Notes: generated by a model from the letters alone, not told the origin. 64,000 bases of DNA from Corynebacterium sp. HS2168-gen11 (GCF_024834075.1 NZ_JANUXR010000011.1:1-64000), one strand, 5' to 3'. Counted from the first letter of the stretch, positions 1-9,662 are shown. Numbers and translations are program-made.

Positions 1-80
1 ATCGTTGACAGCCAGCAACCCGGCGCCGCGCCGCCACCGTCACACCCACCCCTCCCCATCCCGTCTAAACCTGGACATAG

Positions 81-117
81 AAAAATCCGCCTGACAGTCA
101 ATGCCAAGCGGATTTCC
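81..117 (-). terminator. Intrinsic terminator of the lipoprotein gene
   Basis: Inverted repeat AAATCCGC (83-90) / GCGGATTT (108-115) with a 17-nt loop. Read on the minus strand the second arm runs into TTTTTCTAT, a usable U-tract. It lies just past the stop codon of the minus-strand gene ending at 125. Confidence 0.7.
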
Positions 118-124
118 TTAATGG

Positions 125-1744
125 TTAGGAGAAATCTACTCCCAAGACCTCCACTGTCTTTCCACCATTAGGAGTTGCAAGTTTGATCGAGACAACGTCA
201 CGTCCAGCGGTCAGGTCACCGATTGGCAAACGGATCGTGGTTGTGATGTACGTTCCGTTGACTTCTGCCGTCGCCAAATTCCTTAATGGGGAGTCGTCTG
301 CTGTTATGTGCTGAACAATCCGCTGACCATCATCAAGCTCGAGTTCAACAACAAGCTGATTCTCGAGGTTTGGATCATTCGTGTCACCAATTGGATTGAG
401 ATGAATGGCCATTGTGGTGGGGTGCGGGATTGTGGTGGTTGCAGTGGCGTCGCCAAGCTGAATGATGTCTGCGACGGAGTAGACCACGCCGTTTTCAGGC
501 AATGGGCAGGCATCTGGTTCATCGCTAGGGCTCATCGGGTCGACGTGGTGGCACTGCGTTGCGCTATTGGGCGAGGTTGGGGTAAACGCGGTGGCTGGAA
601 TGCGCGTGACTTGCGTACCTGGGGTAGCGGCGAGCCAGCGCACCGGCACACCTGCAAGCGTCGGCGGGAGGAGCTGCTCATTACGCCAGGCAATTTCGTT
701 CTCAATTTCCTTAATGGAGGTGTTGAACCAGTCGATGGCCGCCTGCGCCACAAACCGCTGATGCTCCTCCCCATTAGGACAATCGAGCGTTTCGCAGCCA
801 ATCCGGTCATCTTGACCATTTTCGACTGCGGCTTGATTAATCAGCAGGTGCCCAAACCCTGGCACAACAGCAATCTGCGCTGGGTTTTGCCGAGGCTGTT
901 CGAGGTATTCGCTCAGCCATTGGTGGGCGGAGTAGGCAACGTCGCCGTCAAGTTCACCAACGATTCCCAAATACGGAATATCAACAACTGGCGGCGAGAA
1001 CGACTCCTTGTCGAAGGTGTCATATGCTCCACCGTAGGTGAGAATGGATTTCACCTTGTCCGCACCTAAAAACTCCGCGGCGCTATTCGCCAGGCTTGCC
1101 GAACGCGAATGCAGCATCAACCCGATTGTCTGCGTATCGACACGGTCGGCCAGTTCAGATTGGAAAATATCGGTTTCCCCGGTGGTATCGGTGGTGACAG
1201 CGTCGACAAGCTTGCCAACGAGGCTGTTCCACATTTTTGCTTGATCATACGGCTTATCGACGTCGGCCCCCACAAACACCCCGGTAACATCAGGAATCAG
1301 CACGCTGTAACCGGCCTCGGCAAGGCGCTCGCCGAATGGAATCATGCCACGGTCGAAACGCGTAGGTTCCGAGCCGTCGGCACACGGATAGGCGAATTCC
1401 AGCTCGCCGCAACCCGGCGCGCGCAGATGACTGACAATAATCAGCGGCATTTCCTTAATAGGGGACGTTGGGGTCACCAGGACTCCGCGCGCAGGCGTGG
1501 CATACCCTGATTCTTCGACATTGCCGAGGTCGACCTCGCTGATGCGGGCCGTACCTTCCGTATTAAGGAAAACGGTGGTTGAGGCAAGTGGTCGATCGGC
1601 TGCGGCACGCGGACCATCAGCAGGGGCAGACGCCTCGAACGTATCCTGCGCTACGGGTGGTTCTTGCGAAGGTGCACAAGCACTTAACAGTAAGCTGCCG
1701 GCAACGAGGCAGGCGCCGAGCATTGGGGTACGGAAGTGATGCAT
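125..1744 (-). CDS. Secreted lipoprotein with alpha/beta-hydrolase fold, degenerate nucleophile elbow
   Basis: 539 aa. The N-terminus is a lipoprotein signal with lipobox LSAC (Cys23), so the protein should be lipid-anchored outside the membrane. Residues about 85-340 resemble dienelactone hydrolase or PAF-acetylhydrolase-like enzymes: a beta-strand LIIVSH, a strand ending in PDVTG, a candidate nucleophile Ser213 in GLMLHSRSAS, Asp266 in GELDGD and His299 in PGFGH. Both glycines of the usual GHSRGG elbow are replaced (LHSRSA), so activity is uncertain. The C-terminal ~190 residues look like a separate beta-rich domain that I do not recognise. The ATG at 1744 has a GAAAGG ribosome-binding site 11 nt upstream. 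The gene stands alone and has its own promoter and terminator. The substrate cannot be inferred. Confidence 0.75.
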   Translation of the reverse strand: MHHFRTPMLGACLVAGSLLLSACAPSQEPPVAQDTFEASAPADGPRAAADRPLASTTVFLNTEGTARISEVDLGNVEESGYATPARGVLVTPTSPIKEMPLIIVSHLRAPGCGELEFAYPCADGSEPTRFDRGMIPFGERLAEAGYSVLIPDVTGVFVGADVDKPYDQAKMWNSLVGKLVDAVTTDTTGETDIFQSELADRVDTQTIGLMLHSRSASLANSAAEFLGADKVKSILTYGGAYDTFDKESFSPPVVDIPYLGIVGELDGDVAYSAHQWLSEYLEQPRQNPAQIAVVPGFGHLLINQAAVENGQDDRIGCETLDCPNGEEHQRFVAQAAIDWFNTSIKEIENEIAWRNEQLLPPTLAGVPVRWLAATPGTQVTRIPATAFTPTSPNSATQCHHVDPMSPSDEPDACPLPENGVVYSVADIIQLGDATATTTIPHPTTMAIHLNPIGDTNDPNLENQLVVELELDDGQRIVQHITADDSPLRNLATAEVNGTYITTTIRLPIGDLTAGRDVVSIKLATPNGGKTVEVLGVDFS

Positions 1745-2087
1745 GGGGTGTGGAACCTTTCAAGAAAATCTGAACCTACCTATTAAGGAAATAAGCTACC
1801 CCGATGAGGTGCAAGGTCAAAACATTGTCACGGTAGCGTTGTTGCGAATCAGCGTTTCACGCGACGACAGGATCGCCGCAAGTTCATGGTTCCACCGTTG
1901 CTACACACCGCCACCCCGCACCGCCGCACGCCACCAACAGCCGCGCACACATCACCGCCACCCTGCGCACGCCGCACTCCCTGCTCCGTCATCCACCGCA
2001 CATCTATCGTGATTTTGCCCTAAGATCGAGGCTACCTACACCGGCCGGAAATCCGGTTCGTCTCTGTTACATAAGGATGGTTGGCTC
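1745..2087. other. Divergent intergenic region with C/A-rich tract
   Basis: The spacer between two divergent genes holds the candidate minus-strand promoter at 1793-1820. It also holds a strikingly C- and A-rich, G/T-poor tract at about 1905-2005, and a possible plus-strand -10 box TAAGAT at 2021-2026. No convincing ORF or RNA gene was seen. Confidence 0.5.
1793..1820 (-). promoter_or_regulatory. Candidate promoter of the lipoprotein gene
   Basis: On the minus strand TTGACC (1815-1820) is followed after 16 nt by TAGCTT (1793-1798). The predicted transcription start, about 1786, falls inside a copy of the repeated 10-mer TATTAAGGAA (1781-1790), which could therefore act as an operator. Confidence 0.4.
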
Positions 2088-3194
2088 GTGCCCATTAGTT
2101 TCCCAGCGCCACAACACGTGCAAGAGTTGCTCACGGATGGCTTTTTCGCTGCCTTACGACGCGACGTCGCAGTCGCTTTACTCGTCGGTAATCAACCGAC
2201 TGTCCGGTACAGCACCAGCAAGCATGGCTATATGGTCGAACTTCAGGGCAATGGCAATCAGATTCAGCTTCCTGCGGTGGTCGTTGGTCAATTGGGCGCT
2301 GACCATGTAACGGTGACGTGGGAGCCGATCCTTGATCAGTATCCATTTCTAGGCACAGTGCTTACTGATGAGATCCTGCAAGCAGTTCGTACCTGTTATC
2401 GAGGCGCGCTACCATTTTTGCTTCCAGATAACATTGGCGGGGCTACGATCTTAATGGCCACGCCTGATCAAGATGCCACAGCGTTGCCGTCGCTTGCCGA
2501 AACGCTGCTACGTGGACTTTCGCGCATACCTGACCACTATAATCTGCACCGTGCGCTAGTGGCGTTTGCCGGTATTGAGGCCCATCCGATTCAGCTCACC
2601 GATTCAGCTGTCGTATTTGCTGATTCGTGCCAGGTCGATCTTGCCCGCAGGCAGCTTGTCAGCGACATGTCGTTGGCAGAAATCGCCGCGGATGCCTTTT
2701 ACCTCGGGCTCGAACACCAGTTGTTCTTCCAGCAACAATTCCGGCAACCACGCATTGAGCTCAGTCAGGATCATCAACAAGCAAAGATTCATGTTGGCGA
2801 GCAAAGTTTCGTCGCCCGTGCCTGCGTCGTCGGTATCATCGCTGACGGCACGTTTACCTTCGCCTACCATCTGAGCCCACACTTATCCCTACTCCGAGAA
2901 TTCGCGGTCACGCACGGCATCCCTGAACTTTTCAGCTCACTTTCGATCCAGCGCGCGCAACAACTTGGCGTCGAGCACTGCGCAAAACGCATCTTAAAAA
3001 TGTGGACGCACGCTTTTGTCCCATTAACGGAAAACACCAGCGCCTTAGTGCTTATCGACGCCAACCCACTCCACCTTCCTTCTGTCACACCAGAAATTCG
3101 TCAATATGTGCTGCACCAGCCTGTGCCTCCGTTGCTTGATCAGGCGCGCGCCGCGGCAGCCTATACCCAGTTGCGCCCAGTTGCTTCAGAATAA
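2088..3194 (+). CDS. Conserved hypothetical protein, 368 aa
   Basis: I do not recognise the family. The protein is soluble, with no signal peptide or membrane segment, and of mixed alpha/beta composition. A poorly conserved-looking N-terminal half precedes a central stretch (about 175-260) with the pattern of an enzyme core. GTG at 2088 is preceded by AAGGA about 11 nt upstream, the usual spacing in this window. A Cof-type phosphatase gene follows 52 nt downstream on the same strand, so the two may be co-transcribed. Codon use looks like that of the neighbouring core genes, so I take it as real. Confidence 0.6.
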   Translation: MPISFPAPQHVQELLTDGFFAALRRDVAVALLVGNQPTVRYSTSKHGYMVELQGNGNQIQLPAVVVGQLGADHVTVTWEPILDQYPFLGTVLTDEILQAVRTCYRGALPFLLPDNIGGATILMATPDQDATALPSLAETLLRGLSRIPDHYNLHRALVAFAGIEAHPIQLTDSAVVFADSCQVDLARRQLVSDMSLAEIAADAFYLGLEHQLFFQQQFRQPRIELSQDHQQAKIHVGEQSFVARACVVGIIADGTFTFAYHLSPHLSLLREFAVTHGIPELFSSLSIQRAQQLGVEHCAKRILKMWTHAFVPLTENTSALVLIDANPLHLPSVTPEIRQYVLHQPVPPLLDQARAAAAYTQLRPVASE

Positions 3195-3246
3195 TTGCGA
3201 GTAAGGTAGAACTGTCCGTGTTGTACACAGAAAGTATTGAGTACCG

Positions 3247-4059
3247 TTGAAGTCTTTTGCTGCTGATATTCGTTTAGTTGTCACCGATATGGATGGCACA
3301 CTGCTTGATGAGAATCATGAAATTCCAAAGCAGTTTTGGCCATTGCTACAACGCTTGCATGCTGCAGGGATTCGGTTTGCACCAGCTTCCGGTCGACAAC
3401 TGTATACACTGTTAGAACAATTTCAAGCAGCAGATATTCCGCTCTCGATTATAGCTGAAAATGGAACAATGGTGTACCACGACGGCGCAGTCATTTCGAC
3501 CACAACGCTGAATCCAGCAGATGTTCATGCCGTCATTGACGTCATTGATGCGCATACCGACATCGATTGGGGCATTGCCTTGTGCCGCACTGATGGAGCG
3601 TTTATTTCGCGTACTGATGAGGCATTTGTCACTGAAGGCGCACGCTATTATGCACGCCTGACGCAAGTTGAGGATTTACACACTGCCGTCAACGATGAAG
3701 TCATTAAGATTGCGCTCTATTCATTTGAAGACGTCAGCTTGCGTGCAGAATCGTTGCTCACTGGCATCAGCGACGCAATGACAGTCACAGTATCGGGCAA
3801 GCATTGGATCGATATGATGAACCCAGTGGCAAATAAAGGCGCTGCATTAAGGGATTTGGCACAGGCGATGGGAATCAAGTTGGAGCAAACCCTCGCGTTT
3901 GGCGATTTCTTAAATGATTATGAATTACTCGAAACCGCTGGTACCTCGTACGCCATGGCAAATGCTCATCCACAACTCTTAGAGCTTGCCGATCACATAG
4001 CTCCAAGTAACGCAGAACATGGTGTTCTCAAGGTCTTAGAGCAGCTACTCGCACAGTAA
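3247..4059 (+). CDS. Cof-type HAD-superfamily phosphatase
   Basis: 270 aa, the usual length for Cof/YidA-like HAD type IIB sugar-phosphate or nucleotide phosphatases. Visible motifs: motif I DMDGT with nucleophile Asp14 and Asp16; motif II as the serine of PASGR; motif III Lys in VANKG; motif IV GDFLND near residue 220. The cap domain (about 85-190) is the C2B type expected for this group. The start is TTG at 3247: an in-frame stop lies at 3238-3240 and no ATG precedes motif I. Ribosome binding is weak (AGAAAG). The substrate is not predictable from sequence. A strong hairpin follows the gene. Confidence 0.85.
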   Translation: MKSFAADIRLVVTDMDGTLLDENHEIPKQFWPLLQRLHAAGIRFAPASGRQLYTLLEQFQAADIPLSIIAENGTMVYHDGAVISTTTLNPADVHAVIDVIDAHTDIDWGIALCRTDGAFISRTDEAFVTEGARYYARLTQVEDLHTAVNDEVIKIALYSFEDVSLRAESLLTGISDAMTVTVSGKHWIDMMNPVANKGAALRDLAQAMGIKLEQTLAFGDFLNDYELLETAGTSYAMANAHPQLLELADHIAPSNAEHGVLKVLEQLLAQ

Positions 4060-4061
4060 CA

Positions 4062-4096
4062 ATGGTCGGTTCCAAGTCTTGCTCGGAACCGACCAT
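4062..4096 (+). terminator. Hairpin terminator after the HAD phosphatase gene
   Basis: Perfect 12-bp stem ATGGTCGGTTCC (4062-4073) / GGAACCGACCAT (4085-4096) with an 11-nt loop, followed by AATTGTTGTTG. It sits between convergent genes and may work in both directions. Confidence 0.75.
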
Positions 4097-4141
4097 AATT
4101 GTTGTTGTGCTTGATGAACCGCCCTTGGCGTCGAAAAGCAG

Positions 4142-4978
4142 TTACTGCTCTAAGCCGCGCGCCACATCGGGCACGTAGCGGAAGTCTTCCCGCGGTGGGC
4201 GCTCATAATCGCGCTCGGATTGTGGGCGACTTGGAATTTCTGGCAGCTCGCGCTTAATCTTTTCGTACGGCACGACCGACAAAATGTGGCTGATCACATT
4301 AATGCGGGAACGCTTCTTGTCTTCGCTTTCCACGGTGTACCACGGCGCAGCTGGGATATCGGTGTGAATGAACATCTCGTCTTTCGCGCGCGAATAGTCT
4401 TCCCACCTGGTGATCGACTGCAGATCCATTGGGGAAAGCTTCCATTGGCGCAGCGGATCATTCCGGCGCGACTTGAATCGGGCAATTTGTTCTTCGTCCG
4501 AAACCGAGAACCAATACTTCAACAAAATGATGCCGTCTTCAACCAGGAGGCGCTCAAAAATTGGGGCTTGGTGCAAAAAGCGGCGATACTCTTGGGAAGT
4601 ACAAAATCCCATCACGCGTTCCACACCGGCGCGGTTATACCAGGAGCGGTCGAAGATAACGATCTCGCCTTTCGACGGCAGTTTCTCCACATACCGCTGG
4701 AAATACCACTGGCCTTGTTCACGCGAGTTCGGTGCTGGGAGGGCCTCAATACGGCAGGTGCGTGGATTCAGGTACTGCGTAATTCTCTTAATAGCGGAGC
4801 CTTTACCAGCCGCGTCGCGACCTTCCATGATAATCACCACGCGTGCACCAGTTTCTACCACCCACTGCTGCATTTCAACCAATTCAGCCTGCAAGCGTTT
4901 CAGCTCGGCTTCATAGGCTTTTTTCTTCAGTTTCTTTGGTTTGCTCTGTTTGGGCTGTCCCTTATGTTCTTTCGCCAT
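4142..4978 (-). CDS. ppk2: Polyphosphate kinase 2 (PPK2)
   Basis: 278 aa from ATG 4978. PPK2 enzymes move phosphate between polyphosphate and nucleotides. The sequence has a P-loop-like Walker A (GRDAAGKG, about residue 55), Walker B and lid elements (IVIFDRSWYNR, then GVERVMGF) and the family run SRRNDPLRQWKLSPMD, typical of class I single-domain PPK2 (~270-300 aa). A lysine-rich N-terminal coiled stretch precedes the core. The start is uncertain. A longer frame opens with TTG at 5026, but that overlaps a TATAAT box (about 5025-5031). TTG 4987 is another option. The ATG at 4978 has its GAAAGG too close. Confidence 0.9.
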   Translation of the reverse strand: MAKEHKGQPKQSKPKKLKKKAYEAELKRLQAELVEMQQWVVETGARVVIIMEGRDAAGKGSAIKRITQYLNPRTCRIEALPAPNSREQGQWYFQRYVEKLPSKGEIVIFDRSWYNRAGVERVMGFCTSQEYRRFLHQAPIFERLLVEDGIILLKYWFSVSDEEQIARFKSRRNDPLRQWKLSPMDLQSITRWEDYSRAKDEMFIHTDIPAAPWYTVESEDKKRSRINVISHILSVVPYEKIKRELPEIPSRPQSERDYERPPREDFRYVPDVARGLEQ

Positions 4979-5232
4979 ACCTTTCAATCTAGACCTGCTG
5001 CCCCCTAGGTGTCGAACTTTTTGCAATTATATTCGGCATTCATCCCCCATCCGCATGACTCAAGGATATGACTGCCACTTCCAACGCACCACTTATGGCA
5101 TGTCGAAAACTGTGCGCATGGCAATGCGACGTGGCACCCGCCGCTGGGACGCTGGGCAGCCGAGTGCCCGCTGCTGGGCCGGCACCCGTCGCCGCACACC
5201 CGTCGCTGACGCGCGCCCAACTATCATGCCTC

Positions 5233-5260
5233 GCTGGCCTCCAGCTCATCGGAGGCCAGC
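5233..5260 (-). terminator. Hairpin after the ABC-F gene
   Basis: Perfect 10-bp stem GCTGGCCTCC (5233-5242) / GGAGGCCAGC (5251-5260) with an 8-nt loop, 7 bp past the stop of the minus-strand gene ending at 5267. No clear U-tract follows, so it is a probable rather than certain terminator. Confidence 0.5.
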
Positions 5261-5266
5261 GTTTGG

Positions 5267-7057
5267 CTATCCTTCCAGGCTTTCGCCTAATTCCATCCAC
5301 GCCATTTCAAGCTCATCGAGCTCATCGCGCACATTTTGCGCGTCTTGGCTCAGCTGCGTCAAAGTTTCAAGATCCGTCGCAGCAGCTAACATCTGAGCGT
5401 CAATATCGCCTAACTGCCCGCGCAGCTTTTCAATCTTGCGCTCCAGCGACTTCATTTCCTTTTCCATCTTGCGCCTGGTTGCCGCATCCAAGCCGCTGGT
5501 CACCACTGTGGCCGCATCGGTCGCGCGTGTTGGGCTCACCTCTGCTTTATCGCGCAGCATTGCTTGACGACGCTGCAAGTACTCGTCAATACCACCAGGC
5601 AAATTCGTCAGTGTCCCATCGCCGAACAACGCCCAGGTGGAATCTGCAATACGCTCAATCAAGTAGCGATCGTGTGAAATGACCACCAAGGTACCTGCCC
5701 AGCTATCCAGCAGGGACTCCAGTTCTTGCAATGTATCAATATCAAGATCGTTGGTGGGCTCGTCGAGAAGCAACAGGTTTGGCTCAGCCATTAACACGCG
5801 CGTGAGCTGTAACCTGCGGCGTTCGCCACCTGATAAATCACCGACCGGGGTGCGCTGGCGTTTGGCAGAAAACCCTAAGCGCTCAGCCAATTGGGAGGCG
5901 CTGAGTTCTTTTTTCCCTAATTGGACGTAGCTTGCGATCTGCTCCACCGCATCAAGCAATCGCAAGTCCGGATCGAGATCGTCAAGCTCCTGACGCAACC
6001 AACCAAGGCGAACTGTGCGCCCTTCAATGCGTTTACCAGCACTGATTTCATGCACACCGGCTAATGCGCGCAACAAGGTGGTTTTACCTGAACCATTGAC
6101 ACCCACAACACCAATTCGTTCACCAGGGCCAAGTCTCCAGGTCAAATTGTCAACCAGCACTCGCCCATCAGGGGTTTGAATCTGGGCGTCTTCAAGTTCG
6201 ACCACCACTTTGCCTTGGCGCTGCTTGGCAAAGGACATCAGTTCCACGCTATCGCGCGGTGGCGGCACATCTGCAATTAAGGCTTCTGCTGTTTCAATGC
6301 GATACCGCGGCTTAGAGGTTCGCGCTGGCGCACCACGCCGCAACCACGCTAATTCTTTGCGCGCTAAATTCTTGCGCCGCTGCTCCATTGCATCACTTTG
6401 GCGCGCACGTTCAGCCCGAGCAAAAATCCAGTCATTATAGCCGCCCTCATAGGTATCAACTTTCCCATCATGGACTTCCCATGTTTTCGTGGCCACGGTA
6501 TCTAAGAACCAGCGGTCGTGAGTGACCACCACAATGGCAATCGAACGTGCTAATAAATAGCTTGCCAACCACTGCACACCTTCCACATCGAGGTGGTTGG
6601 TAGGTTCGTCGAGGATGACCAAGTCAAGTTCTTTCACCAAGGCTGCCGCCAAATTGACGCGGCGGCGCTCGCCACCAGAAAGTGATCCTACTTGCGTCTC
6701 TAGGCCAAGATCTGCAATGCCAAGGCCCTGTAAAACCTCACGAACTTTCGCATCCGAAGCCCATTGGAAGGTTTCCAGCCCAAGCGGTGCAATCACAACA
6801 TCCGCAATCGTTGCTGCAGGGTCAAGCTCGGCACGTTGGGTCACCACCGCCATGCGCAGCTCAGAATTGTGGCTCACTCGCCCACTATCAGGTGGTTCAA
6901 TGCCAGTTAAGATTTCCAGCAAGGTAGTTTTGCCACCACCATTAAGCCCAACTACACCGATGCGATCGCCGGTTTGAATACCAAGGCTGACTGCATCGAG
7001 GAGAGTTTTAAGTCCAAATGATTTGGAAACATTTTCCAGATTGATCAGATTGGCCAT
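5267..7057 (-). CDS. ABC-F family ATPase (Uup/EttA-like)
   Basis: 596 aa, soluble, with two ABC ATPase domains in tandem and no membrane segment, which defines ABC-F translation or resistance factors. Domain 1 has Walker A GLNGGGKTTLLE, signature LSGGERRR and Walker B LVILDEPTNHLD. Domain 2 has GVNGSGKTTLLR, LSGGERRRLQ and LLLLDEPTNDLD. The interdomain linker (about 205-270) is Arg/Lys rich, as expected for a ribosome-contacting element. The last ~75 residues form a charged coiled coil, as in Uup. Its start overlaps the end of ispE by 13 nt, so ksgA, ispE and this gene form one translationally coupled unit. Confidence 0.9.
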   Translation of the reverse strand: MANLINLENVSKSFGLKTLLDAVSLGIQTGDRIGVVGLNGGGKTTLLEILTGIEPPDSGRVSHNSELRMAVVTQRAELDPAATIADVVIAPLGLETFQWASDAKVREVLQGLGIADLGLETQVGSLSGGERRRVNLAAALVKELDLVILDEPTNHLDVEGVQWLASYLLARSIAIVVVTHDRWFLDTVATKTWEVHDGKVDTYEGGYNDWIFARAERARQSDAMEQRRKNLARKELAWLRRGAPARTSKPRYRIETAEALIADVPPPRDSVELMSFAKQRQGKVVVELEDAQIQTPDGRVLVDNLTWRLGPGERIGVVGVNGSGKTTLLRALAGVHEISAGKRIEGRTVRLGWLRQELDDLDPDLRLLDAVEQIASYVQLGKKELSASQLAERLGFSAKRQRTPVGDLSGGERRRLQLTRVLMAEPNLLLLDEPTNDLDIDTLQELESLLDSWAGTLVVISHDRYLIERIADSTWALFGDGTLTNLPGGIDEYLQRRQAMLRDKAEVSPTRATDAATVVTSGLDAATRRKMEKEMKSLERKIEKLRGQLGDIDAQMLAAATDLETLTQLSQDAQNVRDELDELEMAWMELGESLEG

Positions 7058-7956
7058 GGTTCACCTTTCACATGGGCACCTGTCGTGACCCCAGTAGTTG
7101 TTGTAACTTGCGCGACTTCTGCGAGCTCTTGTGCCACAATGTGTGCGTCATTTTCGCTGGCACACACAAACGCACACGTTGGTCCAGAACCAGACACGAA
7201 CCCCGCCAGGGCACCTGCTGCAGTGCCAACTTCTAAGGTGCGTCGCAATCCTGGCGCTAAAGACAACGCCGCTGGTTGCATATCATTATGAATATGCGCA
7301 GCAACCTGCTCCACATCGCCACGAAGAAGGGCTTGTTGTAATGCCGTGGTTGTCAGGTGCGGGGTGTGCGCAAGTGAATCCAGTTTGCGGAACACGGCCG
7401 GCGTCGATAAGCCCTCACGTGCAAAGGCAAGTGCAAAATGCAAGGTTGTACGCGTGAGTACCGGCGTCAGCACTTCCCCGCGACCGGTACCAAGGGCAGT
7501 GCCGCCCATAAGGGTAAATGGCACATCCGAACCCAGCGCTGCCGCCCAGGTTAATAATTGTGTGCGATCGAAAGGATTCCCCAGTAAATGATTGCACGCA
7601 ACCAAAGCTGCAGCTGCATCCGCGCTACCACCTGCCATTCCACCTGCAGTTGGGATACCCTTGTGCAATTCCAACTCAACCGACGGCGCTGGTTTCCCAG
7701 ATGCTTGCGCATACTGCTCAAGCACAGTTGCTGCCGCTCGCCACGCCAAATTCGTGTGATCAAGCGGCACTCCCGCCTGCGAACAACTCAACTTCTGCAC
7801 GCCACCTGGCCCATCGACCGTGCGGACCGTGAGCACATCGTGTAATGCAACTGATTGAAAAATAGTGACTAAATCATGATAGCCATCTTCGCGCAGCTTG
7901 CCGACGCCAAGGTGCAGGTTCACTTTCCCATGCGCAATCGCTTGTACCTCAGCCAC
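7045..7956 (-). CDS. ispE: 4-diphosphocytidyl-2-C-methyl-D-erythritol kinase
   Basis: 303 aa GHMP kinase of the MEP isoprenoid pathway. It phosphorylates the 2-hydroxyl of CDP-methylerythritol. The N-terminal [10 protein letters not shown] and DGYHDL match the family, and the ATP loop [16 protein letters not shown] (about residue 108) is the GHMP signature. A C-terminal GSGPTCAFV motif completes the fold. GTG 7956 overlaps the ksgA end by 8 nt and the ABC-F start by 13 nt. The ksgA-ispE-ABC-F order is common in actinobacteria. Confidence 0.95.
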   Translation of the reverse strand: MAEVQAIAHGKVNLHLGVGKLREDGYHDLVTIFQSVALHDVLTVRTVDGPGGVQKLSCSQAGVPLDHTNLAWRAAATVLEQYAQASGKPAPSVELELHKGIPTAGGMAGGSADAAAALVACNHLLGNPFDRTQLLTWAAALGSDVPFTLMGGTALGTGRGEVLTPVLTRTTLHFALAFAREGLSTPAVFRKLDSLAHTPHLTTTALQQALLRGDVEQVAAHIHNDMQPAALSLAPGLRRTLEVGTAAGALAGFVSGSGPTCAFVCASENDAHIVAQELAEVAQVTTTTGVTTGAHVKGEPWPI

Positions 7957-8815
7957 GATGATGCGCCTCAGCGATCTTCACAAAATCATCCACTGTTAAT
8001 TTTTCACCACGCAGTGTTGGATCAATACCGGCACGCAACAATACTTCTTCTGCGGCAGCCCCGGAGCCAAAATACCCAGATAACGCTGCACGCAAGGTTT
8101 TCCGGCGTTGTAAAAATGCTTGATCAATAATTGGGAACACTTCATCACGCAGCGAAGTATCAAACGGATGCGTGCAATCAATTCGCACTAAACCAGAATC
8201 AATTTTCGGCTCTGGCCAGAACACCTTTTTTCCAATCGCCCCAGCTTTGCGAACATCACCATAAAAGGCGGCCTTGACACTTGGAACACCGTAAATCTTA
8301 TTCCCCGGCTGTGCCGCCAAACGATCTGCCACCTCTGCTTGCACCATCACCAATACTCGCTGTAAGGATGGGAAAATTTCTAAAAAGTGCAACAACACTG
8401 GCACTGAAACGTTATATGGCAAATTCGCCACTAATGCAGTTGGCTGGTCAATATCAGTTGCGGAAATTGTAAGAGCATCTTGGGTCAGCAACTGCAGTTT
8501 CTCGCTGACACTACCAGCGCGCTTTGCAACTGTAAGCGGTAACTGAGCAGCCAGACGCGGATCAATTTCAACCGCTGTTACTCGTGTTGCGGTTTCTAGT
8601 AATCCAAGGGTCAAAGAGCCTAGGCCTGGGCCTACCTCAACGACATGTTCCCCACTGCCGTCGTCAAGCCCTGCTGCTGCAACAATCATGCGAACAGTAT
8701 TCGGATCGTGTAAAAAGTTCTGTCCTAATTTCTTCGTAGGATTCACATCAACGAGTTCAGCAAGTTGGCGAATATCAGCTGGGCCAAGTAACGATACATG
8801 TGGGGAATTATCCAT
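7949..8815 (-). CDS. ksgA: 16S rRNA dimethyladenosine transferase
   Basis: 288 aa. KsgA/RsmA dimethylates A1518 and A1519 of 16S rRNA late in small-subunit assembly. The family opening [14 protein letters not shown] motif [13 protein letters not shown] and catalytic motif IV NLPYNV are all present, and the length is normal. It starts at ATG 8815 only 11 nt after a large hairpin that should insulate it from the amino sugar genes upstream. In other corynebacteria ksgA follows rpf2 directly; here about 11 kb of sialic acid genes lie between them. Confidence 0.95.
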   Translation of the reverse strand: MDNSPHVSLLGPADIRQLAELVDVNPTKKLGQNFLHDPNTVRMIVAAAGLDDGSGEHVVEVGPGLGSLTLGLLETATRVTAVEIDPRLAAQLPLTVAKRAGSVSEKLQLLTQDALTISATDIDQPTALVANLPYNVSVPVLLHFLEIFPSLQRVLVMVQAEVADRLAAQPGNKIYGVPSVKAAFYGDVRKAGAIGKKVFWPEPKIDSGLVRIDCTHPFDTSLRDEVFPIIDQAFLQRRKTLRAALSGYFGSGAAAEEVLLRAGIDPTLRGEKLTVDDFVKIAEAHHRG

Positions 8816-8825
8816 AGAAACAAAT

Positions 8826-8868
8826 GTACCCTTTAAAAAATCTAACGGGTAAATTTTTTAAAGGGTAC
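8826..8868 (-). terminator. Terminator at the end of the sialic acid/amino sugar locus
   Basis: Perfect 16-bp inverted repeat GTACCCTTTAAAAAAT (8826-8841) / ATTTTTTAAAGGGTAC (8853-8868) with an 11-nt loop, 8 bp after the nagB stop. The A/T run inside the arms resembles a bidirectional intrinsic terminator. Confidence 0.8.
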
Positions 8869-8876
8869 ACCAATTC

Positions 8877-9650
8877 TTAGCGCTGCCAAGCAGGCTTATG
8901 ATCATATGCGAAGCGGTAATATTCAGCATGCTCCAACTTCGAAGCAGCAGCCTCATCAATAACCAAGGTTGCTTGTGGATGCAGCTGCAGCACACTTGCT
9001 GGGCATACTGCTGCAACAGCGCCTTCCACGGTTGCCTTCACTGCATCAGCCTTGCCTTCGCCGGTTGCCAATAGCAACAGGTGACGTGCCTCGGAAATGG
9101 TACCCAGGCCTTGGGTCAGCACGTGAATTGGCACTTCATCTTCAGATTCGAAGAATCGTGCATTGTCCTGAATGGTTTGTGGGTGCAAGGTCTTCAAGCG
9201 AGTACGCGATACCAACGAAGAACCTGGCTCATTGAAACCAATATGACCATCGGTGCCAATGCCAAGCAGCTGAATATCCACGCCACCAGCTTCCTTAATG
9301 GCTGCATCATAGGCTGGACCAGCCTCGGAAATATCTTCAGCCATGCCATCAGGGCTCTTGACGACGGCATCATCAATATCGATGTGGCTGGTGAATTCAC
9401 GACGGATCGTGGCATAGTAGCTTTGCTCATGCTCTTTTGGCAGGCCAACATACTCATCGAGTAGGAATGCCTTGGAATCAGCAAAGCTTAAGCCTTCTTC
9501 CTTGTGGCGGCGAATCAGTTCCTTATACATTGCCACCGGGGTGGAGCCAGTTGCCAGGCCCAAAGTCTTACCAGCACGGGCATAGCGCTCGTAAATATCT
9601 GCTGCAACCTTTGCTACGTCATCAGCGGTTGGAAGAATAATGATCTCCAT
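8877..9650 (-). CDS. nagB: Glucosamine-6-phosphate deaminase
   Basis: 257 aa. It converts GlcN-6-P to fructose-6-P plus ammonia, the last step feeding amino sugars into glycolysis. Family motifs are clear: GLATGSTP near residue 33, [16 protein letters not shown] with the catalytic Asp, and [16 protein letters not shown] with the general base and ring-opening His. It lies 12 nt after nagA and is the last gene of the locus. The GAAAGG-type ribosome-binding site and normal length support the ATG at 9650. Confidence 0.95.
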   Translation of the reverse strand: MEIIILPTADDVAKVAADIYERYARAGKTLGLATGSTPVAMYKELIRRHKEEGLSFADSKAFLLDEYVGLPKEHEQSYYATIRREFTSHIDIDDAVVKSPDGMAEDISEAGPAYDAAIKEAGGVDIQLLGIGTDGHIGFNEPGSSLVSRTRLKTLHPQTIQDNARFFESEDEVPIHVLTQGLGTISEARHLLLLATGEGKADAVKATVEGAVAAVCPASVLQLHPQATLVIDEAAASKLEHAEYYRFAYDHKPAWQR

Positions 9651-9662
9651 GAAAGGGCTCCT

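Noticed and set aside
308-1069. 253-codon plus-strand frame opposite the lipoprotein gene
   Set aside because: It is antisense to a gene with a lipobox, hydrolase motifs and start signals, and its product has no domain pattern. It is a shadow of GC-rich codons.
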